64,000 bases of DNA from Ilyobacter_A sp963675185 (GTDB taxonomy: Bacteria; Fusobacteriota; Fusobacteriia; Fusobacteriales; Fusobacteriaceae), in the NCBI GenBank assembly GCA_963675185.2, contig CAXXOH010000003.1, forward strand, positions 186,001 through 250,000. The letters are read 5' to 3'. The position numbers and the translations under genes were made by a program. This document shows positions 41,817 through 49,639 of this stretch, one piece after another. Numbering within the stretch: the stretch's first letter is position 1; each line of letters starts with the position of its first letter. The notes under the pieces are model-generated. The model did no database searches and was not told the DNA's origin. It saw only the letters and a list, made by a program, of their open reading frames with translations.

Positions 41817-42248
41817 TTACTTTACAAGTTCAGCTTTTATTTTTTCAACTCTATCCTTATATTCAGCATCACTCAGTATAGTTTTGTCATCACGCCCAAC
41901 TTTAAAAGGTTCTCCCCACTCAGCTCCGTCCATATATTTTGGTACTATGTGGAAATGAAGGTGATCCACTACGTCTCCATAAGAAGCGTAGTTAATTTTT
42001 TTTGGAGAAAACAATTTACTTATTGCAGCTGCTACCTTAGATATATCCTGAAAGTACTTTTGACGTTCAACGTCTTCTAACTCAAATATCTCTCTTTTGT
42101 GGTCATTTAAAGCCACCACGCACCTCCCCATATGTGTCTGGTCCCTCATGAGGTAAAGAGTGGAAACTCCAAGTTTACACACCTCTATCATAAGTGTGTT
42201 TAAAGGCTCGCTCTTAGTGCAGTAAAAACAATTTTTGTCAAACGACAT
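41817..42248 (-). CDS. HIT-family nucleotide hydrolase
   Basis: This 143-residue protein has the histidine triad 'HLHFHIVP' (about residue 100), the active site of HIT nucleotidyl hydrolases/transferases. N-terminal 'CFYCTKSEPLN' could carry two metal-binding Cys. 'MRDQTHMGRCVVALNDHKREIFEL' is the usual substrate-pocket region. ATG 42248 follows GGAGGGATCC and is preferred over 42263. The stop of the upstream YfcE-type gene is 18 bases before this start, so the two may form an operon. The physiological substrate is unknown. Confidence 0.85.
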   Translation of the reverse strand: MSFDKNCFYCTKSEPLNTLMIEVCKLGVSTLYLMRDQTHMGRCVVALNDHKREIFELEDVERQKYFQDISKVAAAISKLFSPKKINYASYGDVVDHLHFHIVPKYMDGAEWGEPFKVGRDDKTILSDAEYKDRVEKIKAELVK

Positions 42249-42266
42249 TTCGGATCCCTCCATCTT

Positions 42267-42803
42267 TTATTTTAATTTTTTTTCAAGTATAGTGTCGCCA
42301 TTAAAGTTTCTTACGAAAAGGGTTTCTTCGCTATAAACACCATAAGAGTTTTCGAATGAACTCTTCGGGAGTGATATTGAACCCGGGTTAAAAAAATACA
42401 CGCCTTTCCTTTCTTCTATAACCGGCACATGGGTATGCCCCTGTGCATAAACACAGTCTCTAAGCAGATTTTTTGGCTGCTCCATATGGCCGTGCGCTAG
42501 AAAAAATTTTCTGCCGTCCAACAGTAAATAGCTGTTGTCTGACATCATAGGATACTCAAGTATCATCTGGTCCACTTCACTGTCGCAGTTCCCCCTTACT
42601 GCAATTATCTTCTCCTTGTATGAGTTCAAGATTTCAGCCACCCCTTGTGGGTCATATCCTTCAGGTAGCTGATTCCTCGGTCCGTGGTAAAGCTGGTCGC
42701 CAAGTATAAGTAGCTGGTCAGCACTCTCTTTTTCAAAACACTCCATGGCTTTTTCCAAGCAGACTTTTGAACCGTGTATATCGGAGATAAAAAATAGCTT
42801 CAT
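42267..42803 (-). CDS. yfcE: YfcE/MJ0936-type metallophosphoesterase
   Basis: This is a 178-residue calcineurin-like phosphoesterase. Metal ligands are visible in order: 'ISDIHGS' (D-x-H), 'LILGDQLYHGPRN' (GD), 'VRGNCDSEVD' (GNCD), 'LAHGHMEQP' and 'AQGHTHVP' (GHxH). This is the YfcE group of small phosphodiesterases. ATG 42803 follows AGGGGAGG. It is the first gene of a likely pair with the HIT protein, both acting on small phosphate esters or nucleotides. Confidence 0.88.
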   Translation of the reverse strand: MKLFFISDIHGSKVCLEKAMECFEKESADQLLILGDQLYHGPRNQLPEGYDPQGVAEILNSYKEKIIAVRGNCDSEVDQMILEYPMMSDNSYLLLDGRKFFLAHGHMEQPKNLLRDCVYAQGHTHVPVIEERKGVYFFNPGSISLPKSSFENSYGVYSEETLFVRNFNGDTILEKKLK

Positions 42804-42929
42804 AACCCCTCCCTATGTCTCACCATTAATATAATATCTACATTATATATTCAAATACTTCATATGTAAAACATTTTTTACTAATAATTTAAGTAACAGC
42901 TCGTATTATTGATAAATTATTAAATTGAT

Positions 42930-43225
42930 CTACAAAATCTTTTTTGGTCACAAAGAATTTAAAAATAAATCACGCAGAAACAATACCTAAAATAAAAATA
43001 ATTTTTGTCACGAATCTTCACGGATCACACGAATTATTCAAGCGATTTAGTAAAGCTCTATTGTACCTAAAAGCTTCTTTTTTTCTCTGTGGAACTCTGT
43101 GTCCAAAATATCATTTTATTTGATTTTTTATTCATGTCCATTCGTGCAATTCGTGACTAAAAAAATGTTTTTCTATTTCTATGATTTTAAATCAATTCAA
43201 TACTTTAACCTTTTTCGAAGACTAC
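42930..43225. repeat. Dispersed intergenic repeat, copy B
   Basis: This fills most of the gene-free gap 42804-43346. It contains CTAAAATAAAAATAATTTTT, GTCACGAATCTTCACGGATC, ACACGAATT, CTCTGTGGAACTCTGTGT, GCAATTCGTGACTAAAA, TTCTATTTCTATGATTTTAAA and TCAATTCAATA. These match copy A (about 7695-7985) block by block in reverse orientation. It does not code for protein. Confidence 0.65.
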
Positions 43226-43304
43226 CCTCACTTTGAATATATTCTCTCTAGTTGATTTAGGAAACAAAATTCTCAAACTCCTTCTATTTTTTGTTTTTTT
43301 TTAG

Positions 43305-43310
43305 TATAAT
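43305..43310 (+). promoter_or_regulatory. -10 box of the phospholipase-D-like gene
   Basis: TATAAT lies about 37 bases before ATG 43347. The -35 region (TTCTAT, about 43282) is weak. The gene has a good AAGGAG ribosome site. Confidence 0.5.
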
Positions 43311-43346
43311 CGTATCATATATCATATTTGCGATAAGGAGAAAAAA

Positions 43347-44738
43347 ATGGTGTTATTCAAATTTTTTTTTATTGCACTGCCACTTCTATTTTTGGTTTCG
43401 TGCAAGAAGCTCCCTAATGGGGCTTCCATGAAGAGTACATTGCACCGAGCGGACAGGGTAAATTTTATATACGACTTAACTTATGAAAAAGACGGTGTAG
43501 TGGTACACGAACAGAATATCTTCGATAATATGCTAAAGATAATAGATGAAGCCGAAGAGTTTATCATAGTGGACTTTTTCTTGTACAACAGCGATTACAG
43601 CAGGGAGTACAGCTATCCTAAGTTGTCTGAAAAATTGACCTCCGCTTTGATAAAAAAGAAAAGCAGGTCCGGCATACCCATATATGTTATAAGTGACGAA
43701 GTAAATACTTTTTACGGTTCTTATTACTCCAACGAATTTGAGAGGTTGCGTGAAAACGGCATAGAGGTCATAATCACTGATCTTTCAAAACTTCCTGATT
43801 CAAATCCTACCTATTCCATCATATGGAAACCTATATTCAGCTGGTTTGGTACGGAAGGCATTGGATGGCTGCCAAACCCTTTTAGTCCGGATTCACCCCG
43901 CGTTACCCTGAGGTCATATCTGAAGCTTTTAAACTTCAAAGCAAACCACAGAAAAGTAATAATCTCAGAAAAAAAAGTAATGGTGTCGTCATCAAACCCA
44001 CATGACGCCAGCGCCTACCACTCCAACATAGCTTTTGAGGCTTCAGGACCGATTATAAATGAAGCAGTTTACAGTGAAAAAGCTGTAGCGGAATTTTCCA
44101 GCAGTAGCATAGAAATAGAGGAGAAAGAGTATACAAAAGAAAACGGTGAAATTCAAATTTCACTTATTACAGAGGGGAAGATAGGGGGGCAGCTAAGCAG
44201 CGAAATCCAAAAAACCGGTATAGGAGATTCTATAAAGATCGGCGTATTCTATCTTTCCGACAGAGACGTAATAAACGACCTTATAGATGCATCTAAGCGC
44301 GGTACTGAAGTAAGCATAGTCTTAGATTTAAATAAAGACGCTTTCGGCAGAAAAAAGAATGGCATACCCAACAGGGTAGTGGCCAAAGAACTTCTGAAAA
44401 AATCAAATAATAAAATCCAGCTCAAATGGTACAAAACAAACGGGGAGCAGTTCCATTCCAAAATGGCCATACTAAATTTTCCTGAAGAAACAGTCGTGAT
44501 AGGTGGTTCGGCAAATTTCACCAAAAGGAACATAAGAGACTACAACCTTGAAGCTAATTTCAAGATTGTAGCACCTCAAAATTCTAAATTTTCTTTGGAT
44601 GTAAATCATTATTTCGATAGGATTTGGCAAAATAACGGTGGACTATATACGTTAGAATACAGCGAAGGTCCCCAGGAGATCAGTTTCAAGTATTTTTTGT
44701 ACAGGTTTCAGGAGTGGAGTGGTTTTAGCACTTATTAG
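43347..44738 (+). CDS. Phospholipase-D-like lipoprotein
   Basis: This is a 463-residue exported lipoprotein (lipobox FLVSC, Cys19) with two PLD half-sites. The first is 'NHRKVIISEKKVMVSSSNPHDAS' (about 209-231, H-x-K) and the second 'FHSKMAILNFPEETVVIGGSANFT' (about 370-393, H-x-K). The Asp of the canonical HxKx4D is Glu in the first site and Asn in the second, while His, Lys and the following Ser/Asn are kept. The layout resembles cardiolipin-synthase-like PLD proteins, but the lipid anchor suggests an envelope hydrolase or transferase. It is monocistronic with its own terminator. Confidence 0.8.
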   Translation: MVLFKFFFIALPLLFLVSCKKLPNGASMKSTLHRADRVNFIYDLTYEKDGVVVHEQNIFDNMLKIIDEAEEFIIVDFFLYNSDYSREYSYPKLSEKLTSALIKKKSRSGIPIYVISDEVNTFYGSYYSNEFERLRENGIEVIITDLSKLPDSNPTYSIIWKPIFSWFGTEGIGWLPNPFSPDSPRVTLRSYLKLLNFKANHRKVIISEKKVMVSSSNPHDASAYHSNIAFEASGPIINEAVYSEKAVAEFSSSSIEIEEKEYTKENGEIQISLITEGKIGGQLSSEIQKTGIGDSIKIGVFYLSDRDVINDLIDASKRGTEVSIVLDLNKDAFGRKKNGIPNRVVAKELLKKSNNKIQLKWYKTNGEQFHSKMAILNFPEETVVIGGSANFTKRNIRDYNLEANFKIVAPQNSKFSLDVNHYFDRIWQNNGGLYTLEYSEGPQEISFKYFLYRFQEWSGFSTY

Positions 44739-44760
44739 ACAGCTTTTCGCTGTCTTTTTT
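44738..44760 (+). terminator. Terminator of the phospholipase-D-like gene
   Basis: GACAGC (44738-44743), loop TTTTC, GCTGTC (44749-44754) and six T. The stem overlaps the last base of the stop codon. From here to 45011 no gene is seen. Confidence 0.88.
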
Positions 44761-45011
44761 ATTTGTGTACACTAATAAAAAGTTTGAATTGTTTCTTTTC
44801 AATTTTTCATATTAATTTAACAGTTCAAGTTTTTTAAGAATATTCTTCAAAAAATGTTTGTGCATTTTTTAATCTTTTCTCTTCCAATACCTATTAAGTC
44901 AATTGTAGCTATTCTTGGGTTTACAGGCATTGACTTTTATGAACTTTTATAGTTTTGAGAATTTTTATATGCACATGGTTATTTTTTTATCCCTTTAAGG
45001 TGTAATTTTCC

Positions 45012-45040
45012 TTGCATTTTAGATTTTTTTTTTGTATAAT
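45012..45040 (+). promoter_or_regulatory. Promoter of the CBS-domain regulator
   Basis: TTGCAT (45012-45017), a 17-base spacer and TATAAT (45035-45040) lie about 60 bases before the gene. Confidence 0.7.
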
Positions 45041-45100
45041 TACATCAAACGAAAAAGTGTACTATTTAAGTTTTAATCGGTTTTATTCAATCAGAATGAG

Positions 45101-45742
45101 GTGGTATCTATAAAACTGACTGAAAGACAGCAAAAAATCGTACAAATAGTTAAAGAACACGGGGTAATAACCGGTGAAAACATCGCAAAATCCTTGGGAC
45201 TCACAAGAACCGCCTTAAGGACAGATTTTTCTATACTAACTTCAAAAAAAATACTGACCGCAAAACCCAAGAAGGGATACTCGTATTTAGGAAAGGGTAT
45301 CGAAAACAGCAAACCCATTAAAGACTTCAAAGTTTCCAGCTATATGAGAAAGCCTTTCATACTGTCAGAGGAAACTAGTATATACGATGCTATAATAGGG
45401 ATGTCACTAGATGACAGCAGCAGTATCTTCATCACCAATAACGGTTACTTATCTGGTGTGGCTTCCAGAAAAGACCTCTTAAAGTACTCAGTTACAGGCA
45501 GGGATTTGAACAAAATGCCCATAGGGGTTATAATGACTAGGATGCCCAATATAATCTACTGTTATAAAGGGGATAGTATTTCGGCAATAGCAAAAAAATT
45601 ACTTAGCCATGAAATCGACTCTATTCCAGTGGTAGAAAATGAGAAGGATGCCGAAGGGATGACCAGGCAAAAGATAGTTGGGAAATTGTCGAAGACCAGC
45701 ATAACAAAACTATTTGTCGATTTGATAGAAGATGGTTTTTAA
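45101..45742 (+). CDS. CcpN-type transcriptional regulator with two CBS domains
   Basis: This is a protein of about 213 residues. An N-terminal winged helix-turn-helix ('LTERQQKIVQIVKEHGVITGENIAKSLGLTRTALRTDFSIL') is followed by two CBS domains ('VSSYMRKPFILSEETSIYDAII ... SGVASRKDLLKY' and 'VIMTRMPNIIYCYKGDSISAIAKKLLSHEIDSIPVV'). CBS pairs usually bind adenine nucleotides, and CcpN of Bacillus represses gluconeogenic genes. There is no ATG near the start. Translation must begin at the GTG at 45101, or just after at an ATA with AGGTGG at good spacing. It is monocistronic. The target genes are unknown. Confidence 0.85.
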   Translation: MVSIKLTERQQKIVQIVKEHGVITGENIAKSLGLTRTALRTDFSILTSKKILTAKPKKGYSYLGKGIENSKPIKDFKVSSYMRKPFILSEETSIYDAIIGMSLDDSSSIFITNNGYLSGVASRKDLLKYSVTGRDLNKMPIGVIMTRMPNIIYCYKGDSISAIAKKLLSHEIDSIPVVENEKDAEGMTRQKIVGKLSKTSITKLFVDLIEDGF

Positions 45743-45851
45743 AATCCTCTTGCTTTTAACTAGCAATGTCAATCTTACCTCCTAGACGATTTTTTAAGAT
45801 TGCATTTTTATAAGCAGATTCCAGCTGAAATTTGCAAGAGGATTTTTAAAA
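45736..45851. repeat. Long nested inverted repeat after the CBS regulator
   Basis: An 18-base arm (45736-45753, ending AAATCCTCTTGC) recurs in inverse at 45834-45851 with a single mismatched position, and CAATCTT/AAGATTG forms an inner stem. The structure overlaps the regulator's stop codon. It may be a small non-autonomous element or a structured 3' end. Confidence 0.55.
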
Positions 45852-45883
45852 TAAAGCAAAGTATGTTTCACAGCCATGAAACA

Positions 45884-45912
45884 AAAAAAGAGCTGACCAC
45901 CAGCTCTTTTTT
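45884..45912. terminator. Two-way terminator between convergent genes
   Basis: AAAAAAGAGCTG (45884-45895) pairs with CAGCTCTTTTTT (45901-45912). It can serve the regulator gene on the plus strand and the C_GCAxxG_C_C gene on the minus strand. Confidence 0.85.
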
Positions 45913-45917
45913 ATTAC

Positions 45918-46274
45918 CTATACGTTTTCTTTAAGTATATCATATACATTAGCTATTATCTCTTTACAAGAAACCCCATTTTTCTTTAATTCCACACATT
46001 CAAAAGTTCCGTACTTTTCATTTACCTGTTTCATTATATTTCTGCCTATCACTCTAGACTCGTTAGACCCTTCCAGGTCCTCTCTTCCCCTAAGTGCGCC
46101 TAAGGCTATCATAGCTCCTGTAATTGCTCCGCAAGTGGATCCAACAGACATACCTCCACCGAAAGGTGTTGCCATAGAAGATGGAATGTTAGTATTATTC
46201 TCCTCATTCAAAGCCTTGATAACCGCTTCTGCACAATTGTATCCCATTGTGTGAAATTCTACTGCTTTCGACAT
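45918..46274 (-). CDS. C_GCAxxG_C_C family redox protein
   Basis: This is a 118-residue protein with the family Cys pattern: 'GYNCAEAVI' (Cys about 13), 'GSTCGAITGAMIALG' (the C-GAxxG motif, about 47-52), 'GTFECVELKKNGVSCKEII' (two further Cys). Members of this family are proposed redox or metal-binding proteins, often near electron-transfer genes in anaerobes. No partner gene is adjacent. ATG 46274 follows AAGGAGGGCATGGT. Function unproven. Confidence 0.82.
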   Translation of the reverse strand: MSKAVEFHTMGYNCAEAVIKALNEENNTNIPSSMATPFGGGMSVGSTCGAITGAMIALGALRGREDLEGSNESRVIGRNIMKQVNEKYGTFECVELKKNGVSCKEIIANVYDILKENV

Positions 46275-46429
46275 ACCATGCCCTCCTTAAAAATTCAATA
46301 AATTATTTTTTAGATTATAACATTGCCTAAAAATTTTGTCAAAGTCTATTATCTACTATCGCTTTTTTAGGTTCCTTATTTACTCCCGACAACTCAAAAC
46401 AGTATTTTAAATTTTATAATTTTTAAGCC

Positions 46430-46464
46430 TAAATAAAAAGGCCGTCAACCTTTCGGTTAACGGC
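46430..46464 (-). terminator. Terminator of the aspS-gatCAB operon
   Basis: GCCGTCAACC (46441-46450) pairs with GGTTAACGGC (46455-46464) around TTTC, followed on the minus strand by CTTTTTATTT. The stem includes the gatB stop codon. Confidence 0.88.
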
Positions 46465-47896
46465 TAAGTTTAGAGTCTAGTATATCCGATGCAATTTTAG
46501 GATTTGCTTTCCCTTTAGACAGCTTCATGATCTGCCCAATAAGGAATCCTTTTACTTTCTCATTACCTGACTTGAACTGCTCAACTACGTTTTGGTTGTC
46601 AGCTAAAACTTGTTCTACTATAGCTTCTATAGCACTAGTATCATTTACCTGCACAAGCCCCTTTTCTTCAACGATGGTTTCAGGAGTTTTCCCTGTTGCC
46701 ACCATCTCGTCGAAAACTTTTGTAGCGGCACTGCTGTTTATTTTTCCGCTTTTCGCCATCTTGATCATTGACCCAAGATTTTTAGACGACACCGGGAACT
46801 CTTTAAACTCTATTTTTTGTTCATTTAATATCCTAACCACGTCTCTTAACATCCAGTTGCATGCACTTTTAGCATCTCCACTTGCCATAACAAGCTCCTC
46901 GTAGTATCCTGACATGTCTTTGTCACCGATTAGAATATCCACTTCTTCCTCGTTTATCCCGTACTCTTTTAAAAATCTCTCTCTCTTCTGCTGCGGAAGC
47001 TCTGGAAGTGTTTCTTTTGCATTTTTTAATATGCTGTCTTCTACATACAGTGGTGTGATGTCCGGCTCAGGGAAGTATCTGTAATCGTGGGCTTCCTCTT
47101 TACTCCTCATTGGTATGGTTTTACCCTTCGCAGCATCCCAACGTCTTGTTTCCTGTACTATTTTATACTCCTCGCCGTAAATGTAGAGTTCCTTTTGTCT
47201 TTTTTCTTCTTTTTCAAGAGCTCTCTGAAGCTCTTTAAACGAGTTCAAGTTTTTGATCTCCACTCTGGTATTTAATTTTGTATCCCCAACTTTTCTAAGT
47301 GAAATATTGGCGTCGCATCTAAGAGACCCCTGCTCCATTTTAACGTCTGAAACCTCAGAATACTCCAATATACTCTTAAGAGTTTTCAAAAAAGTTATAG
47401 CTTCTTCTATAGAACGTATGTCCGGCTCAGTTACTATCTCAATAAGAGGTACCCCTACCCTGTTGTAGTCTATAAGTGTAAAAGGTTCATATTCCATATG
47501 TACAAGTTTCCCGGCATCCTCTTCCATATGTATTCTGTTTATCCTTATTCTTTTCTTTCCACCTTCTGTATCTATATCTACATGTCCATCAATACATATA
47601 GGCATGTCAAACTGTGATATTTGGTATGCTTTTGGAAGATCTGGATAAAAATAGTTTTTTCTGTCAAATTTGTTAAGCTGGTTTATATCACAGTTTATAG
47701 CAAGGCCGGCCTTAACAGCCATATTAACAACTTCCTCATTTATAACTGGAAGCGTACCAGGCAAACCAAGGCATACCGGACAGGTATTTGCATTTGGTTC
47801 TGCTCCGAACTCTGTAGAACAGTTACAGAAAATTTTTGTATTTGTCTTTAACTCAACGTGTATCTCTAGTCCTATTATAGTCTCATAACTTGCCAT
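46457..47896 (-). CDS. gatB: Asp/Glu-tRNA amidotransferase subunit B
   Basis: This is the 479-residue kinase/amidation subunit of GatCAB. The N-terminal cradle domain starts 'YETIIGLEIHVELKTNTKIFCNCSTEFG' with zinc-type Cys in 'NTCPVCLGLPGTLPV'. 'RKNYFYPDLPKAYQISQFDMPI' and 'MEEDAGKLVH' are family landmarks. The C-terminal helical YqeY-like tail ('GFLIGQIMKLSKGKANPKI') binds tRNA. It phosphorylates misacylated Asp- or Glu-tRNA, which is then amidated with ammonia from GatA. It directly abuts gatA. Operon context (aspS, Asn T-box) points to Asn-tRNA formation. Confidence 0.96.
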   Translation of the reverse strand: MASYETIIGLEIHVELKTNTKIFCNCSTEFGAEPNANTCPVCLGLPGTLPVINEEVVNMAVKAGLAINCDINQLNKFDRKNYFYPDLPKAYQISQFDMPICIDGHVDIDTEGGKKRIRINRIHMEEDAGKLVHMEYEPFTLIDYNRVGVPLIEIVTEPDIRSIEEAITFLKTLKSILEYSEVSDVKMEQGSLRCDANISLRKVGDTKLNTRVEIKNLNSFKELQRALEKEEKRQKELYIYGEEYKIVQETRRWDAAKGKTIPMRSKEEAHDYRYFPEPDITPLYVEDSILKNAKETLPELPQQKRERFLKEYGINEEEVDILIGDKDMSGYYEELVMASGDAKSACNWMLRDVVRILNEQKIEFKEFPVSSKNLGSMIKMAKSGKINSSAATKVFDEMVATGKTPETIVEEKGLVQVNDTSAIEAIVEQVLADNQNVVEQFKSGNEKVKGFLIGQIMKLSKGKANPKIASDILDSKLSR

Positions 47897-49330
47897 CTAG
47901 CACACCCCCTCAAATGCTTTTGCTGCCTGTAGCACCTTTTTCTCCCCGAAATGAGGGCCTATGATTTGCACTCCTATAGGCAACCCGTTTTCGTCCTCGC
48001 CGCATGGTACCGATATAGCAGGGACTCCTGCGATGTTTATATTTACTGTGTATATGTCAGCCAGGTACATCTCAAGAGGATTTTCTGTCTTTTCCCCTAT
48101 TTTAAACGGAAGCACAGGTGAAGTCGGGCTGAGTATCAGGTCATATCTTTCAAATATATCCTGGTACTGTTTGGTTATCTTTTTCTTCAGCTTAAGCGCC
48201 CTTTTGTAGTACGCATCATAATATCCTGAAGAAAGTGCGTATGTTCCAAGCATTATCCTTCTTTTTACCTCTTTACCAAACGCCTCGGTTCTTGTATTTT
48301 CCATTAATTCACCTATATCAGTGAAATTTTTTGTTCTGTACCCATATCTTACACCGTCAAACCTAGCCAAGTTTGAGCTTGCCTCAGCGGAAGATATTAT
48401 GTAGTAAGGAGAAAGCCCTTCAGCCGTTATAGGCATGGAGATGTATTCCACCTCGGCACCTAACTCTTTAAACTTCTCCAAGCTTTCGCTGAAAGCTTTT
48501 TCTATCTTAGGATCAAGCCCTTCTTTGAAGAACTCTTTTGCAACAGCAATTTTCATCCCTTTTACACCATTTTTTAAGTCATCCATATACTCTTGGTACT
48601 CCACCTTTGCACTTGTATCGTCCTTGGCGTCGTGTCCCTGTATAACTTCAAGACAAAGTGCGGCGTCCTCTACATTTCTGGCAAAAGGCCCTATCTGGTC
48701 AAGCGATGAACCAAAAGCTATAAGACCGAACCTAGATACCACTCCGTAAGTTGGTTTTAGCCCTACAACTCCACAAAATGCTGCAGGCTGTCTTATACTA
48801 CCACCTGTATCAGATCCAAGGGATATAGGTGCAAGTTTTGCTGCAACTGCTGCTGCAGATCCACCCGAAGATCCTCCAGGTACCCTATCCAAAGCCTTCG
48901 GGTTTTTAGTAACCATAAATGCAGAATTTTCAGTAGAAGACCCCATGGCAAACTCGTCCATATTAGTCTTCCCAATGATTATTGCGTCCTCAGCCTTTAG
49001 TTTTTCGATAACAGTTGCATCATACGGAGGTATAAAGTCCTCCAACATTTTTGATGCGCATGTTGTTTTTATGCCATCAGTACATATATTGTCTTTTATG
49101 GCAATTGGTACACCTGCTAGTTTTCCTAATTTTTCCCCGTTTGCCACCTTCTTGTCCACAAGCTCAGCCTGTTCCATGGCTTTGTCTTCACACAAAGTTA
49201 TATAAGATTGTACATCCTCGTCTACCTCTTTTATCCTAGAAAAAAGCTCTTTAACAAGTTCTGTACATTTAAGTTCTCCATTTTTAACCGCTTTTGCTAT
49301 CTCAACGGCCGTCATATCTTCTACTCTCAT
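47897..49330 (-). CDS. gatA: Asp/Glu-tRNA amidotransferase subunit A
   Basis: This 477-residue amidase-signature subunit releases ammonia from glutamine (or asparagine). The catalytic triad regions are visible: Lys in 'GVPIAIKDNI', the cis-Ser in 'GGSSGGSAAAVAA' and the nucleophile in 'LGSDTGGSIRQPAAFCG'. Length is typical. ATG 49330 follows AAGGGGGAGC, 11 bases after gatC. It overlaps none but is followed at once by gatB. The three subunits act as a heterotrimer in the cytoplasm. Confidence 0.96.
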   Translation of the reverse strand: MRVEDMTAVEIAKAVKNGELKCTELVKELFSRIKEVDEDVQSYITLCEDKAMEQAELVDKKVANGEKLGKLAGVPIAIKDNICTDGIKTTCASKMLEDFIPPYDATVIEKLKAEDAIIIGKTNMDEFAMGSSTENSAFMVTKNPKALDRVPGGSSGGSAAAVAAKLAPISLGSDTGGSIRQPAAFCGVVGLKPTYGVVSRFGLIAFGSSLDQIGPFARNVEDAALCLEVIQGHDAKDDTSAKVEYQEYMDDLKNGVKGMKIAVAKEFFKEGLDPKIEKAFSESLEKFKELGAEVEYISMPITAEGLSPYYIISSAEASSNLARFDGVRYGYRTKNFTDIGELMENTRTEAFGKEVKRRIMLGTYALSSGYYDAYYKRALKLKKKITKQYQDIFERYDLILSPTSPVLPFKIGEKTENPLEMYLADIYTVNINIAGVPAISVPCGEDENGLPIGVQIIGPHFGEKKVLQAAKAFEGVC

Positions 49331-49341
49331 TCAGCTCCCCC

Positions 49342-49626
49342 TTACTCGACTACTTTTGGTACTTCGATACTAGTATCACGCATTGACTTCACATTTTGGA
49401 AGAGTTTCTTTTTGTCTTCAAAAACCTCAACTACGTCTTTTCTGAACTCGGTGTTCACCTTGTCAAACTCGTCCAACGAAACGTCATCTAAATCGAAGTT
49501 GTCTATTGCCTCAAAATGGCTCAAGATGGCCTCGAATTCACTTGTAAGCTTGTCCACTTCTTCGTCTGTAAATTTAAGCTTTGCTAGTTTTGCTATGTAT
49601 TTAACCTCTTCTGGTTTTACTTTCAT
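49342..49626 (-). CDS. gatC: Asp/Glu-tRNA amidotransferase subunit C
   Basis: This 94-residue small subunit wraps around and stabilises GatA and GatB: 'VKYIAKLAKLKFTDEEVDKLTSEFEAILSHFEAIDNFDLDDV' is the characteristic N-terminal pattern. ATG 49626 follows AAGGGAGGG. It lies between aspS and gatA. Confidence 0.93.
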   Translation of the reverse strand: MKVKPEEVKYIAKLAKLKFTDEEVDKLTSEFEAILSHFEAIDNFDLDDVSLDEFDKVNTEFRKDVVEVFEDKKKLFQNVKSMRDTSIEVPKVVE

Positions 49627-49639
49627 ACTATACCCTCCC

